From Boswellia sacra (lineage: Eukaryota; Streptophyta; Magnoliopsida; Sapindales; Burseraceae): 64,000 nucleotides of DNA. A model generated the notes under the pieces. That model had not been told where the DNA came from and did no database searches. It worked only from the letters and a program-made list of their open reading frames with translations. Made by a program: the position numbers and the translations under genes. Shown in pieces: positions 42,691 to 55,400 of this stretch (position 1 is the stretch's first letter; every line of letters begins with the position of its first letter). The stretch lies in the NCBI GenBank assembly GCA_013180625.2, contig SNVD02011027.1, positions 310,001 through 374,000 on the forward strand, read 5' to 3'.

Positions 42691-43086
42691 CATGTCTTTC
42701 AACTTGCATGATGATTTGGACAACCTTACACTTGAAATTCGAATTTCTTTGAAACATATGAAATGTTATAAATTGAGTAAGCTTTCCAAAGGCTTAAGAA
42801 TCACATCATTTGGACATCTGTACAGAAATATATGACCAATTGATTGAACATTGCTCATGTGTCACATTCCTTGAATCAAACCTTGTTCTTAAACTTTGGT
42901 GCCTTTAACATGTAGTCTTCTCCTTAGCTTCAACACTTCATTTTAATAAGCCTCTTTCTTGATTTTATAATTATTTCAATGATATTACTCTTGCACATAA
43001 ATAAACATGTTAGTAAATCACAATTAATCAATGTGTATTGTTATCATCAAAATTATCATGTAGCCTTAGGGCTAAGCATCCACTAT
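42691..43086 (-). repeat. SIRE-like LTR-derived fragment
   Basis: A segment (about 42735-42865) contains atgaaatgttataaattgag, taagctttccaaaggc and gctcatgtgtcac. It resembles the U3 blocks at 45700-45860 and 45885-46015. It is bounded by inverted copies of ttagccctaaggctacatg (42677-42695, and 43058-43076 in reverse). I take it as a leftover of the SIRE-like element's LTR family; exact borders are unclear. Confidence 0.4.
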
Positions 43087-44739
43087 CTAAGTACCACTTG
43101 TGTTTGCTACTCCTTTGTCTCTACAATCAACATTAAAAGAGCGACTTTTTGGTACCCAAATGTTCTTGGGTCCTTGGGGGTTAGTTATGGTACTTTTTGG
43201 AACCCATATTTGTTTTAGATTAGGATTTTTCCTAATATAGCAAGAATACACTTTATGTCTTTTACTTCCACAATAAGTACATGAATGATTAGGATTATTC
43301 CAAAAAGATGCATGAGCAAAATAATTTTTAAAATACTTTTGATTTTTATGAGTTTTATATCCTAAGCCTCTTTTATCAAAAACACACCTTTGGTTTTGTA
43401 ACATAGAGTTCAAATTTTTGGTGCTTTTTGTAAAACTATCAACAATATTTCTTAAGTCATTATTTTCCTTTTTCAAAATAACATTTTCTTTCTCCAATTT
43501 ATCAAAATCCTTTTGTTTTAAAATCTCATTTTCAGTTTTTAAAAAATGTATTTGACTTTCCAAACTTTCAAAATCTTTTTGCTTTAAAATTTCATTTTCA
43601 TTTTCTAAAGCTTCATTTATTTCCACCAACTCTTCTAAATGAGATAACATGATTTTTGACTTCTTTTTGAAAGCATTGATTTTTGAATTTTGTTTATCAA
43701 CTTGTACATGTAAATTTTGGAATGCTTCAAATAATTCATCATATGAAAACTTAGGATCATAGTTTAGAATACTTACCTCATCTTCTCTTAAAGCCATGAA
43801 GCACATATTTGCCATTTCACAATCTTCTTCTTCGGTGGAGCTAGCCTCACTATCATCCCAATTTGAGGCTTTCATTGCTTTGGATTTCTTGTCTTGATTC
43901 TTCAAGTATGGACAAACCATTCTAGAAATCTTCTTGAATCCTTGGTTTCTTCTAATCATCCTTTTTAGCTTTCTTGTGATGAATGCAAGATCTTCATCAT
44001 CTCCTTCGTCATCGAAGTCATCTTTTTCTTTCGTTGAAGATTTGAAAGCGATATTTTTCTTTTTCTTGAAATCTTCTTCATTCTCCTTCAAGGTGATTTC
44101 ATGAGTCATGAGAGAACCCATAAGTTCTTCTAATGGTAGTTTGATGAGGTCCTTTGCTTCTTGAATTGCCGTCACCTTTGACTCCCAAGATTTTGGTAGA
44201 CACCTAAGAATCTTTCTCACCATTTCAACATTAGAATAAGATTTACCAAGAGATTTCAAACTATTAATAATATCCGTAAATCTAGTAAACATTTCAGAAA
44301 TTGATTCATCCGATTTCATCTTAAAAAGCTCATAACTATGAACTAGCATACTAATTTTGGATTCTTTAACTTGACTAGTTCCTTCATGAGTTACTTCAAG
44401 TGTGTGCCATATTTCTTGTGCCGTAGAACAAGTAGATATTCTATTAAACTCATTTCTATCTAGAGCACAATATAACACATTCATAGCTTTAGCATTCAAA
44501 CTCAATTTCTTTTTATCATCTTCACTAAACTCTTTAGGTTCTTTAAGCATGCATTCCCCATTTTCAATTTTGGTAGGAACAAAAGGTCCTTCCAAAACAA
44601 TAGACCACAAATCATAATCAAAAGATTTCAAGAAAATACTCATTCTAGTTTTCCAATAAGAGTAATCACTTCCATTAAAAAATGGAGGTCTAGAGATAGA
44701 AAGTCCCTCAACATATGAAGTTGAATTAAAAGTTGCCAT
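43087..44739 (-). CDS. Ty1/Copia Gag, SIRE-like (550 aa)
   Basis: The frame is open from MATFNSTSYVEGLSI to a stop at 43087. Residues ~15-230 form a Copia gag domain (PFFNGSDYSYWKTRM, EIWHTLEVTHEGTSQVKESK, LPKSWESKVTAIQEAKDL). A coiled-coil segment lies at ~355-435 (repeated ENEILKQKDFE). A zinc knuckle CTYCGSKRHKVYSC (C-x2-C-x4-H-x4-C) is near residue 485. Repeated IWVPKS motifs close the protein, as in SIRE-lineage Gags. It lies directly downstream of PBS and LTR (44780-46080, minus strand). Pol is missing: the frame ends and LTR-like fragments follow. Structural protein of virus-like particles; could still be translated. Confidence 0.9.
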   Translation of the reverse strand: MATFNSTSYVEGLSISRPPFFNGSDYSYWKTRMSIFLKSFDYDLWSIVLEGPFVPTKIENGECMLKEPKEFSEDDKKKLSLNAKAMNVLYCALDRNEFNRISTCSTAQEIWHTLEVTHEGTSQVKESKISMLVHSYELFKMKSDESISEMFTRFTDIINSLKSLGKSYSNVEMVRKILRCLPKSWESKVTAIQEAKDLIKLPLEELMGSLMTHEITLKENEEDFKKKKNIAFKSSTKEKDDFDDEGDDEDLAFITRKLKRMIRRNQGFKKISRMVCPYLKNQDKKSKAMKASNWDDSEASSTEEEDCEMANMCFMALREDEVSILNYDPKFSYDELFEAFQNLHVQVDKQNSKINAFKKKSKIMLSHLEELVEINEALENENEILKQKDFESLESQIHFLKTENEILKQKDFDKLEKENVILKKENNDLRNIVDSFTKSTKNLNSMLQNQRCVFDKRGLGYKTHKNQKYFKNYFAHASFWNNPNHSCTYCGSKRHKVYSCYIRKNPNLKQIWVPKSTITNPQGPKNIWVPKSRSFNVDCRDKGVANTSGT

Positions 44740-44779
44740 AGCTCAAAATCGGTTAAGATTTAAAAAATGAGCAACCTTG

Positions 44780-44792
44780 CTCTGATACCACT
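44780..44792 (-). other. Primer-binding site of the SIRE-like element
   Basis: On the minus strand, tggtatcagagc follows the LTR end (…gggtcaaca) after two bases. It fits the 3' end of initiator tRNA-Met, the usual primer for Copia elements. Confidence 0.8.
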
Positions 44793-46085
44793 TGTTGACC
44801 CAGGTATGGCAACCCAAGAGGGGGGGTGAATTGGGCTTTTATTTATAAAAATGGATTTAGAAAACTTTTCTTGAAAGATCAAAATTATTTAACTCTTTCT
44901 TTGAGAATAAAGGTGAAGAAGATGAAAATAGAATGCAATCAAGATAATATCAATAAGAATAATCATAAGTGCAAGTAAATATAAAGAGATAGGGATAGAG
45001 AGAGTGCAAACTCAATTTACGTGGTTCGGCAAACCTTGCCTACGTCCACGGGCTCCTAGCTCCACGAGCTAAGCTTTCCACTAAGTTGTAGAAATCTTTA
45101 CAACTTGCTTGATGAACAACCTCACCAAGACTTTTTCTTCAACCCTTGATAACACCACACCAAGAGTTCTTCTTGATGAACAACCTCACCAAGGCAACTT
45201 CCTTCAACTCTTGATAACACCACACCAAGAGTTCTTCTTGATGAACAACCTCACCAAGGCAACTTCCTTCAACCCTTGATAACACCACACCAAGAGTTCT
45301 TCTTGATGAACAACCTCACCAAGGCAACTTCCTTCAACTCTTGATAACACCACACCAAGAGTTCTTCTTGATGAACAACCTCACCAAGGAAATATTTCTC
45401 TCAAGGATAACTTTTATCCTTTACAATAAGATCTCACTCTCACCACAATACAAGAACAAAGATAATTGTTTATAACAAAATATAACTCTCCTCAAAGAGT
45501 AGATAAAAATATAAAAGCTCTCTAAAAATGATATTTCTGTTATTTGTGGCTTGATGGATGTTCTTGAATGAATGGGAGAAGGGCTCCTTTTATAGGCAAA
45601 TGAGATGAACTTAATCAAGTGAAGACACCAACTCCAAATTTTCTGCCCACCATAAAAACCGTAATCTTGTCTGCCATTTTTGTCAATGTTCCGTTTGAAA
45701 TTTGAAAATCTGTAAAACATAAAAGATCTGCACATTTGAATAAGCTTTCCAACGCATCAAGAACCAAGTCATTTGGATATCTGTAGCTCAAGATATGGCC
45801 AAAACACCATTCGGTGCTCAAGTGACTTGATTTTTCTTCCATGTGTCAGTCCACTGACTTGAATGATAATTCTGTCAGCCTTCCATTTGAAATTTGAATT
45901 TCTTCAAAACATAAAAGATCTTCATATTTGAATAAGCTTTCCAAAACATTAAGAATCAAAGCAATTAGATATCTCTATCTTAAGATATGGCCATGTGCTC
46001 ATGTGTCTTCTTGTGTCAGTCAATTATGTCAAATTTGAATTTCTTCAAAAAATATGAAATGTGCCCCATTAAGTCATATGATAAT
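44793..46085 (-). repeat. SIRE-like LTR, minus orientation
   Basis: On the minus strand it ends ...cctgggtcaaca at 44793. The first ~930 bp (44793-45720) are a near-perfect reverse complement of 46262-47187. Beyond 45720 it carries two ~180-bp blocks (aagctttccaacgcatcaag / aagctttccaaaacattaag, each followed by gatatggcca) that the plus copy lacks. Compared with this copy, the plus copy lacks 8 bp near 45030 (caaaccttg region). Confidence 0.75.
45108..45400 (-). repeat. 66-bp tandem repeats in the SIRE-like LTR
   Basis: Five occurrences of gatgaacaacctcaccaag, about 66 bp apart, alternate with ttgataacaccacaccaaga. The mirror array at 46595-46885 has the same number of units, so both LTRs inherited the array from one source. 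Confidence 0.85.
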
Positions 46086-47187
46086 CTTTGAATGGTAGCA
46101 TATGTTAAGGGGGAGAATATATTTAGGGGGAGTAATTAATTTGATTATATCTTTTTGATGATAACAAAAGAGGGAGAAATGGTTGGATTGCTTATATTCA
46201 TAACAAGTGCCAATTTTTTGTTTATTCTTGATTTTATTTTCATTCTTTATGTTAGATATTATTTCATGTTTTACAGATTTTCAAATTTCAAACGGAACAT
46301 TGACAAAAATGGCAGACAAGATTACGGTTTTTATGGTGGGCAGAAAATTTGGAGTTGGTGTCTTCACTTGACTAAGTTCATCTCATTTGCCTATAAAAGG
46401 AGCCCTTCTCCCATTCATTCAAGAACATCCATCAAGCCACAAATAACAGAAATATCATTTTTAGAGAGCTTTTATATTTTTTATCTACTCTTTGAGGAGA
46501 GTTATATTTTGTTATAAACAATTATCTTTGTTCTTGTATTGTGGTGAGAGTGAGATCTTATTGTAAAGGATAAAAGTTATCCTTGAGAGAAATATTTCCT
46601 TGGTGAGGTTGTTCATCAAGAAGAACTCTTGGTGTGGTGTTATCAAGGGTTGAAGGAAGTTGCCTTGGTGAGGTTGTTCATCAAGAAGAACTCTTGGTGT
46701 GGTGTTATCAAGGGTTGAAGGAAGTTGCCTTGGTGAGGTTGTTCATCAAGAAGAACTCTTGGTGTGGTGTTATCAAGAGTTGAAGGAAGTTGCCTTGGTG
46801 AGGTTGTTCATCAAGAAGAACTCTTGGTGTGGTGTTATCAAGGTTGGAAGAAAAAGTCTTGGTGAGGTTGTTCATCAAGCAAGTTGTAAAGATTTCTACA
46901 ACTTAGTGGAAAGCTTAGCTCGTGGAGCTAGGAGCCCGTGGACGTAGGCCCGAACCACGTAAATTGAGTTTGCACTCTCTCTATCCCTATCTCTTTATAT
47001 TTACTTGCACTTATGATTATTGTTTATTGATATTATCTTGATTGCATTCTATTTTCATCTTCTTCACCTTTATTCTCAAAGAAAGAGTTAAATAATTTTG
47101 ATCTTTCAAGAAAAGTTTTCTAAATCCATTTTTATAAATAAAAGCCCAATTCACCCCCCCTCTTGGGTTGCCATACCTGGGTCAACA
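46086..47187 (+). repeat. SIRE-like element 3' end and LTR, plus orientation
   Basis: taagggggagaatata and aaaagagggagaaa (46108-46178) look like the purine-rich 3' end of a Copia internal region. The LTR then runs from about 46180 (tggttggattgc) to 47187 (…cctgggtcaaca). It holds the 66-bp array in opposite orientation to the copy at 44793. So the plus LTR is a 3' LTR, while the minus LTR is a 5' LTR of an element pointing the other way. Confidence 0.7.
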
Positions 47188-50131
47188 GCAATTTCATATT
47201 TTCAAACTCAAAATGGATTAGTAGAATTGTTGATCAAGCGAATCCAAATAATTGCTTGAATTTTACTATCATGTATAAAATTACTATTTCTACTTGGGGT
47301 CATGCTGCTTACATGCTATGACGTTAATTCACGTACGACTCACTGCTTAGCACCAATACTCTCCTTCTCAACTTGTTTTCGGTCATTAACCTAATATATC
47401 TCATTTGAGAGTATTTGATTGTGCTATGCAAGTACCAATTAAACCTCTACAGCGCACCAAAATGGCTCCTCAACGCAGCTTAGGTATTAATATTAGTTTT
47501 GATTCACCTTCAAATATTAGATACCTTGAGCCTTTAACAGGTGAACTTTTTATTGCACACATTTTGATGAGATAATCTTCCTATTTCTAGATAATGAGAA
47601 AATGCCTCCTGAAATTGGGCATGAACTATCTTGGAATGTATCAAATCTGTCTCATATGGATCATCGTACCACTCAATATGAAAATGGATTGCGAAGGATA
47701 ATCTATGCCCAAAGAATTGCTAGCAATTACTTCATGCATTCATAGACGTAGCAAGGGTGACAAAATCCTATATACTAGCAAATAATTTTCCAAGAAGGAT
47801 TATACTTAAGTGGCATCAAATAAATTACTTGTTACAAAAAGTGTGGCAGACCACTTGGATCTAAAGATACTATTCCCCAAAAGAGAAAATCAAATTTCAC
47901 AATCTCTAAGTCAATTCTTGAAGAGTCAAATACCCTTGACGTGATATAAGTCTCTGAAGTGACACATGTCCTTAAAGCAACCTAAGCCCCTAAAGTGGTA
48001 GATATCCCATAAGTGATAAACTTTGAAGTGAAAAAGGTTCCTAAAGAGACAAGTAAAGAAATTTCTATAAATTATGCATATAGAAACAAAATGTGAAATC
48101 ATGGGAAAATAGTCATTGACGATGTATTCTCACTTGTAGTAGCCTTTAAAATCATGAATGATGATTTTGAGCCACAATGTATCGACAAATGTCGAAAAAG
48201 GCATGATTGGCCTAAATGGAAAGAAGCTATCCAAGTAGAATTGACTTTTTTAGAAAAACATAGAGTTTTTGGACTTGTAGTCCATACACCTAAAGACATC
48301 AAAGTCATAGGATACAAATTGATTTTCATAAGAAAACGTAATGAGCAAAATGAGATTTCTAGATATCAATCTTGACTAATGGCTCAAGGATTTTTTAAAA
48401 GGCTCAGTATTGATTATAATGAAACATAGTCACCAGTAATGGATGGAATCACATTTAAATATGTAATTAGTTTGTCACTCTCTGAAGGACTTGACATGCA
48501 TCTTATGGACATGGTTACTGCATATTTATATGGTACTTGGATACCGACATTTATATAAAAGTCCCTGAATGATTTAAATTGCCTAAAGCAAATAAAACTA
48601 ATCTTAAAAATATGTATTCAATAAAATTACAAAAATCATTGTATGGATTCAAACAATTTGGGTGAATGTGGTACAGTCAACTCAGCAAGCACCTTATCAG
48701 GGAAGGATGCATTAATGATCTTATATACCCATGTGTCTTCATAAAGATATCAGGATCTGAATTTGTTGTTATGGTTATATTTGTTGATGACATAAATTTA
48801 ATTGGGAATCCTGAAGAGCTCAAAGAAGCTACTGAATGCTTAAAAAGAGATTTTGAATATAAAAGATATAAGGGAAAAAATATTATCTCGGTCTACAACT
48901 CGAGCATAATCTTGATGGAATATTTATTCATCAATTGAATGACATTGAGAAAATCTTGAAGTGCTTTAATATGGATAAGGCTCACTCCTTGAGTACCGTA
49001 ATGGTAGATCGACTTCTTGATCCTAAAAAAGGTCCATATCGACCTAAAGGAAATGATGAAGGGATACTTGGTTCTAAAGAACCATGTCTCAATGCAATAA
49101 GTGCTTTATTATATCTAACACAATGTGCTAGACTAGACATATCATTTGTTGTAAATCTATTAACAAGATTTAGCTATGCACTTATACACCAACACTGGAA
49201 TTGAATTAAGGACATCTTTCGTTACTTTCGTGGAATGATTGATTTAGGATTGTTCTACTCAAAATAATACCTTAGAATCAAGGACTAGTAGGTTATGCAA
49301 ATGTTAGGTATCTCTCCAATCCCCACAAAGCTAGATCATAGACGGGGTATGTTTTTACATACAATAGTACAACAATATCTTGGCGATCGATTAAACAATC
49401 TCTGCTTGCTCCATCCTTAAATCATGCTAAGATTCTTGCACTTCATGAAGCAATCTGAGAGTGTATATGGCTAAAATCTGTCATCCATCATATTCAAGGT
49501 ATATGCAAATTATTGTCCACCTCAAATTCTCCTACAATTATATTTTAAGATAATGCTGCTTGCATTACTCAATCCTAGGATGATATATCAACGGAAACAG
49601 AACTAAGCATATATCTCCAAAATTATTTTACACTCATGAGCTTCAACTGAATAGGAAAATTGATGTCAAATAGGTACGATATACCAATAATTTTGCTAAT
49701 TTTGATAATTTATTCACTAAAGTATTATCGACATCAACATTTGAGAAATTGGTTTATGGTATTAGCATGTGCCTACTTTCCTAGCAACCAAGTTCACATA
49801 TGATAAAATCTTATCGCTGCGAGGAGGAGTAGTCATCAGGGGAAGTATTATGGACATAAATATGTATGGTACTCTTTTTTCTTTGAGTAGGTTTTATATC
49901 ACTGTTTTACTGGCAAAGTTTTTAATGAGGCAGTTGCAGTCTAAATTTACTTTAAAATTTTAAAACATAATTATATTTCTTTTCTAAGGTTTTTATCCCG
50001 TTAGATTTTTCTTTTGCAAAATTAAATACAATTATATTAAAGTGATGGATCCCCATCAAGATTTTAACATGATAGTTCTTAAAGCACATCTAGCTCTGCT
50101 TAATTGCAACTGATAAAAATTTCAGGGGGAG
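47188..50131 (+). pseudogene. Old Copia pol remnant (integrase C-terminus, RT, RNase H)
   Basis: The trace starts FQTQNGLVE (integrase core end), then QRSLGINISFDSPSNIRYLE (about 47475-47530), a hallmark of Copia integrase C-termini. The RT reads WPKWKEAIQVELTFLEKHRV, DGITFKYVISLSLSEGLDMH and MVIFVDDINLIGNPEELKEA with an intact YxDD-type FVDD. Next come ISALLYLTQCARLDISFVVN and an RNase H trace (CIWLKSVIHHIQG, DNAACITQS). Stops and shifts are frequent. The 5' half is absent: the SIRE-like LTR abuts it directly at 47187. Confidence 0.82.
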
Positions 50132-50628
50132 TGTTACAAGTGTTAAAATGTTTTACCACCTTAATCACACATTTTACTTCCCTCCACCCTGAGAACAGTT
50201 TACTCTCGTTGCACCGGAGAACAGTTCACTCTCCTTGCATTTGATGTAATTCATTTGTTGATAAAATAATGGGAGTCACATATAAAACCCCCACAAAATC
50301 CCAATCCACAAACCCCTCCCAAACAAATTCCGCCCCGCCCCGCCCTCCACCCCCAAAAATAACATACACAGAGACACAGACATAGAGAGAGTTTTCAACT
50401 CTTGTAATATAGGTAGCCTTTCTCCCAATCTCTCTCTCTCTCTCTTATTTACTCTTTATTGTCTACTCTTTTTCTTATTTAATTATTTTATTAATCAGAT
50501 ACCATCTCTCTCCACACTCATTATAATAATGCTTTATATCTCTCCGTACTTATTATAATAACGCTTTAAACCATTAGATAGAAATAAATCACACTTCTAT
50601 TGAGAGAGTCGTTAGTACTTTCACTACA
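50132..50628 (+). repeat. 3' LTR of the old Copia element
   Basis: A purine tract caggggga (50123-50130) precedes tgttacaagtgttaaaatg. The other end is probably ...cgttagtactttcactaca at 50628. Inside are ccctgagaacagtttactctc-type repeats (50190-50240), cccacaaaatccc and a (ct)n run near 50432. The 5' LTR is missing, so borders rest on the TG...CA rule only. Confidence 0.6.
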
Positions 50629-52428
50629 TCACTGATGTGCTGTAATAACAAATCAGATAAGAGATAAATAGAAATAATGTTATAAATAGTATAATAAACG
50701 GTGGTATAAATAATATATATTTTTTACTTATTTCTTTTCTGATTGATTAGATGTACGATTGATATGGTACAACAGAGATACCTAAAACTCTCTCCACTTC
50801 TATTTCCTCTTATTTTCTCTTTTTCCGTTTCACATTTCTCTTTTTCTTTCTTCTCTCGTAGTCATAAAACAATATCATTCTATTTATTATAATATATTTG
50901 ATTAATCCCAGACAAACCTTTACTTAAATTACAACGTAATGTTATAAATAGTAATCATTGAATTTACGTGATGAGACTATCCTTATATGACCATTAAAAA
51001 ATTAGTGTTGGTACAAAGAACGCGTGGCCGGTCTTTACGGATTTCATTCGTTAATCACTCATTTACGTTAAACATGATTACAGCAAAAAGTTCTTTTAAT
51101 TATTTAATTAAATTTTTGAAATTGAATCAGGTTAATATAACGGTTTTAATTTGAATCACGAATTTCTTAAAGTAGTTAATAACGTATTCTTTTATGAATC
51201 TAGTATTTTTATTTTTAATTAAATTTAAAAATATCCGATTGATTTTGAATTATTTTGAATTTTGAAAAGGATATATAGTTGAGATTGAATGTAAATTATA
51301 TTAAAAAATATATAATACATAAAATAGGATTTAAATTTATAAAAGAACATAATTCAAATGTGTCAATATTATTTTGTGACATTTATTTTTATTTTTAAAA
51401 TTTAAATAATTTGAAAAACAATAAAAAAATAAAAAATGGCGTGTGACAACCAGGGGCGCACCATCTTCCTGCCACGCCAAGTGAGCCCACTACACGCATT
51501 ACTTATCCCTACTCGCAGGCGTCTGAGGGAAAAAAAAAAAAATCTTTCGAAGGCCAGGAGTCTTTCATCTTGCCTCCTTTGTTCTCTTCTCTCATCCTGT
51601 GGCTGCGTCTCCTCCTACGGCTCTTCTCCTCCCGCGACTGGGCTGAGACCTCTTCTTGTTTATACTTTGACATGATCATCTCCTCCTATCTTCTTCTGTT
51701 TACTGTTTTGAAGTAAAACTATGTTGTTTTTAGTATGTGGTTTGTCAATTGTCATGATGCATGTTACGGTACTTCAGTTTGTGGCTCAAGAAGATTATTT
51801 CAATAATTTTATTGCCTTCCATTTTTTTAATTCAATTTCCCATCCCACCTCAGTCTCACACGCACCCTCTGTAAATTATAAACTTCAGATGTTAAATTAG
51901 AGAGCATTTTGCTAGACGCATATAGTCATCCTCTTGCATGACACTTGTTTATGTCCCTGCAGCTGGTTTGTAATTTAGTTTCTGGTTTGTACTTTGAATG
52001 CAAATGGTTATGGATTATTTTTTTACTTTAAATGCAAGTGGTATGGATTGAAATTTGACACTTTACATCATAAACTTCTGGGAAATAGTGCATAGCCGGG
52101 GACGAGTTTTTCTTTCGGATCCGGGGCCGGATATCACCCTCCCCGCCTTCGCATCCGGCTTTTGACATCCCCAATTAAACTTCGCCCCATAAGCGGCAAG
52201 AAATGTTAAGTCTCCACACCATAAGCCGAACCAAGCACCATCCAACCTAGTCTCAAGACTCTCTTGTTAATTTATTTTTGCTTACATTTTGCCTTCTTTA
52301 AATCTTGGAACTGGGCTTGTTTGCTTTTTGTTGGGTTTTGTAGATGTATTGCAGATTTGGGTATCTGATTGGTTTGGCGATGGAGTGTTTCTAGATGTGG
52401 GTGTTATAGGAGAAGAGAATCAAAGGCC
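50629..52428. other. Intergenic region and probable promoter of the PPR-like gene
   Basis: Mostly AT-rich and non-coding to about 51430. A G+C-richer stretch at 51435-51670, with ctcctacggctcttctcctc-like pyrimidine text, could be a 5' UTR or leader exon. 52075-52190 contains a G+C-rich block (gccggatatcaccctccccg) resembling the end of a hAT-type MITE, without a partner end. No TATA box was singled out. Confidence 0.4.
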
Positions 52429-55400
52429 ATGCCAGTCTTCGTTGCTAAAAAACTGGGCTCTCTTTGCCGCTTAAGCCTTCAAGCCGCCAGGAGAGCTAAT
52501 TTCTCATCCGCCGTCCAAGACGATCACTTGAAAGAGTTCATATCTGCTCTCGATACCTCTTCTTCTTCTTCATCTACTTCCCTCATGACTTCTCTCTCAA
52601 CTCTCTACCACCCGCTGCACTCTTTGGCCTCCCCTCGCATTTGGAACTCGGCTCAAATCCTGGTATTCGTCTTCTCAAGGAAGGAAGTTATTTATTTATT
52701 TATTTATTTTTTGTTTATTTCGTTGCTGAACTTACTGTGGGTTTTGGTTAACTTCTTGATTAAAACTAAGCAGAAGGTTTTACTTTTTAATTGAATACAT
52801 TTAATGGTATTTCATCTTATTTTAATGTGTCTAATGCAGATGAATCAAAGAAACATATTGGACAGGAGCCAGATTCCTTAATTTGTGTTATATTTCAATA
52901 ACTTTTAATATATGAATCAAATTTTGGTCTTTCATTTTGTTGAAAATATTGGAACAAAAGAAATGAATTGTCAGATGTTGTGGCAAATAATCAAATACTG
53001 TGTAATTTCAAGAGTCCCTTTTTCTTATTTGATGCAGAGACTATTAGTTGTTGTCTGAAAGCTATTTTGGAGAATTTAAGATACATGTGCTGCTAGGAGT
53101 GTGTTATTGAAATTCTCATTTACATTTCAAATTACTACAGTTGTTGTCTGAAGCTCTTGTATTTTTTTTTATTTAGACCGTTTGTGGTCATTTATCATTT
53201 ATGTTGTTAAGGCCGTTTGTGGTCTTTTTACTTTGTTTTAGGTCGCTTGTGGCCTTTATTTTTTATCTTTTGTTGGATTGTATGTTTGGACTTTACGTCC
53301 TTCTTGTAATTTTTGGGGTATGCCTCTCGGATTTTTGTATATTATAAATTTTTTGGATTTATATTACTAAGTAACTTTTCCAAAAAAAAATTGTTAAAAT
53401 ATTTAAAATGTGATTTTATGTTTCATTGAAATTGGCCTTTTTTTCATTACTTTGCAGCAGCGACTAGTGATGAGGGCATCTTAGAAAATGAATGGGAGAT
53501 ACCAAGGTTTTCTACCATGTCTCACCCTTACACGTCAAAGCGTCAAAAAGAAGCAAGGCGTGCAAAGAAACAAAACAGGATTTCCAAACTTTACCAGGCT
53601 TATTATCCTGTTAATATGTTTGTTAATAAAATGGGTACCCGAGATGCAATTGCACTGTTTCGTAGATTCAGGGTACAATCGGATGTGAAGGAATACAATT
53701 CATCAATAAGAATTTGCATAGATAAGGCTAGAGATTGTGATAATGAAGATGCTGCACTAGAACAAATTGGCAGTGCTCTCCAACTTTTTAATTTTTTGAA
53801 GGAGCAGGGGTTTCGGCTAGAAGAGGAAACTTATGGTCCAATTCTTATGTGTTTAATTGACATGCGTATGATAGAAGAGTTCTATTTTTGTTGTAAAGCC
53901 ATCAAAAATGGAAATTCTAGTTCGGTTCCAAGATTGGGATACTATGAGATGTTGCTATGTATCAGTGTCGGTGACGAAGAGAAGATTCAGGAGTTTTGTA
54001 ATCATATTGCAACTGATGATGAGGGGGACCATTCAAATTTAAGAGGTATGTGGTTCAATGCTATCATGAATCTATACTCTTAGCTTATTTCTATAATGAG
54101 ATTTCATTTTTGTTCTTACTTTGGGTTTCTCTATATATGATGATACTTGACTGTCTACGTCTGGCTGGATTAGGTTTTTGTTGGTGCATTTTAAAAATCT
54201 GGTATTGATTGGTGCATGTCTTCTCAACAATTTCGTATATCCTGATAGGGTCAAAGTATGTTGACTTATATCTTTTATGCTCTTCATGCACTGGAGATTA
54301 GCTTTTATGGCATAGTTCACTTTGCTCATTTTTCATACTAACCTTGCAACATTTAATCTTTATGTTACTCTTATGGCATATTTCATTTTGCTCATTTTGC
54401 TTACTAAACTTACAAGGTTCAATCTTTTTATTGTAGAGAACTACTTATTAGCTCTTTGTGAAAGCGAAAGGAAGAGTGACCTTTTGCAACTTTTGGAGAC
54501 TAAGACATAACAAAGATTTCATCATTGGACCATGTGGCAAGTATTTTTAAATCCTTGGGGAGGCAATCATTGGGGTCATTTGCAGAGAAGTACCTTTTGG
54601 CATTGAAAAGATCTGGTATGTTCATGGTTTATTTTCATTTTCCCTCATGTATAAACTTATTATTAAGCCTTTAGTTAAGGCTTGCTGATATAGGATGAGC
54701 GACTAAAGACCCTCTAGATGTGTTGTAGGAAACTGGACCCAATAGCGGGAACATATGTGGTCCTGGTTTTAAGTGACAGAACGTATTGGTTTTAGTATTA
54801 ATTTGTGGTATCTAAACACCAGAGGAATAAGTACTGTGGAGGCTTAATATGTAGTTTCTAAATTGGAAAGAAACGGGGCACACACCTTGGGCTTTTGAAC
54901 TTTGGACGCAAGAACAGGAAATTATGACAATCCCTTAACTGGAGGTTACCAAAATGACTATATGGCTGACAATATGTCAGCTTCCATCATTATTTTCTCA
55001 AAAAAATAAGAGACACATAATTCTTATTATTATAATCTTAATCTTGTTAACATGTAATCTGTTTTGGCATGGAAATTAGGTGATATTTAACTATTTACAC
55101 TTCTTTCAAGTGTTCTCCTTGGGGACTTTTGTATTTCTCCTTTATTCTTATAGAAATGCTACTGATGATTTTAACAGTGCAAAAAGATATAAATTTTTTG
55201 TTTGTGTAGTTCTAGAGACAGGATTTATTTTTAAAATTATAATATTCTAAAATTGTTTCATCCTATGTGTATATATGAAGATTTAGCAGTTCTAGAGATA
55301 TTTTGTTAAGTTTAAATGATATCCTGAATTACTGATGTCGAGTTCGTTTTAAGCTATCTGTTCTAATTCATTGATTCGGTTTCTGAAAAATATACCTTTA

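Noticed and set aside
45421..46517. Paired frames (…FYRFSNFKRNIDKNGRQDYG…) on opposite strands at 45421-45735 and 46155-46517.
   Set aside because: They are the same LTR sequence read from the two arms of the inverted repeat; LTRs are non-coding here.
53040..53160. Direct repeat agttgttgtctga (about 53046 and 53143) as a target duplication of an insertion.
   Set aside because: The 100 bp between has no recognisable terminus, and the repeat does not bracket the LINE tail.
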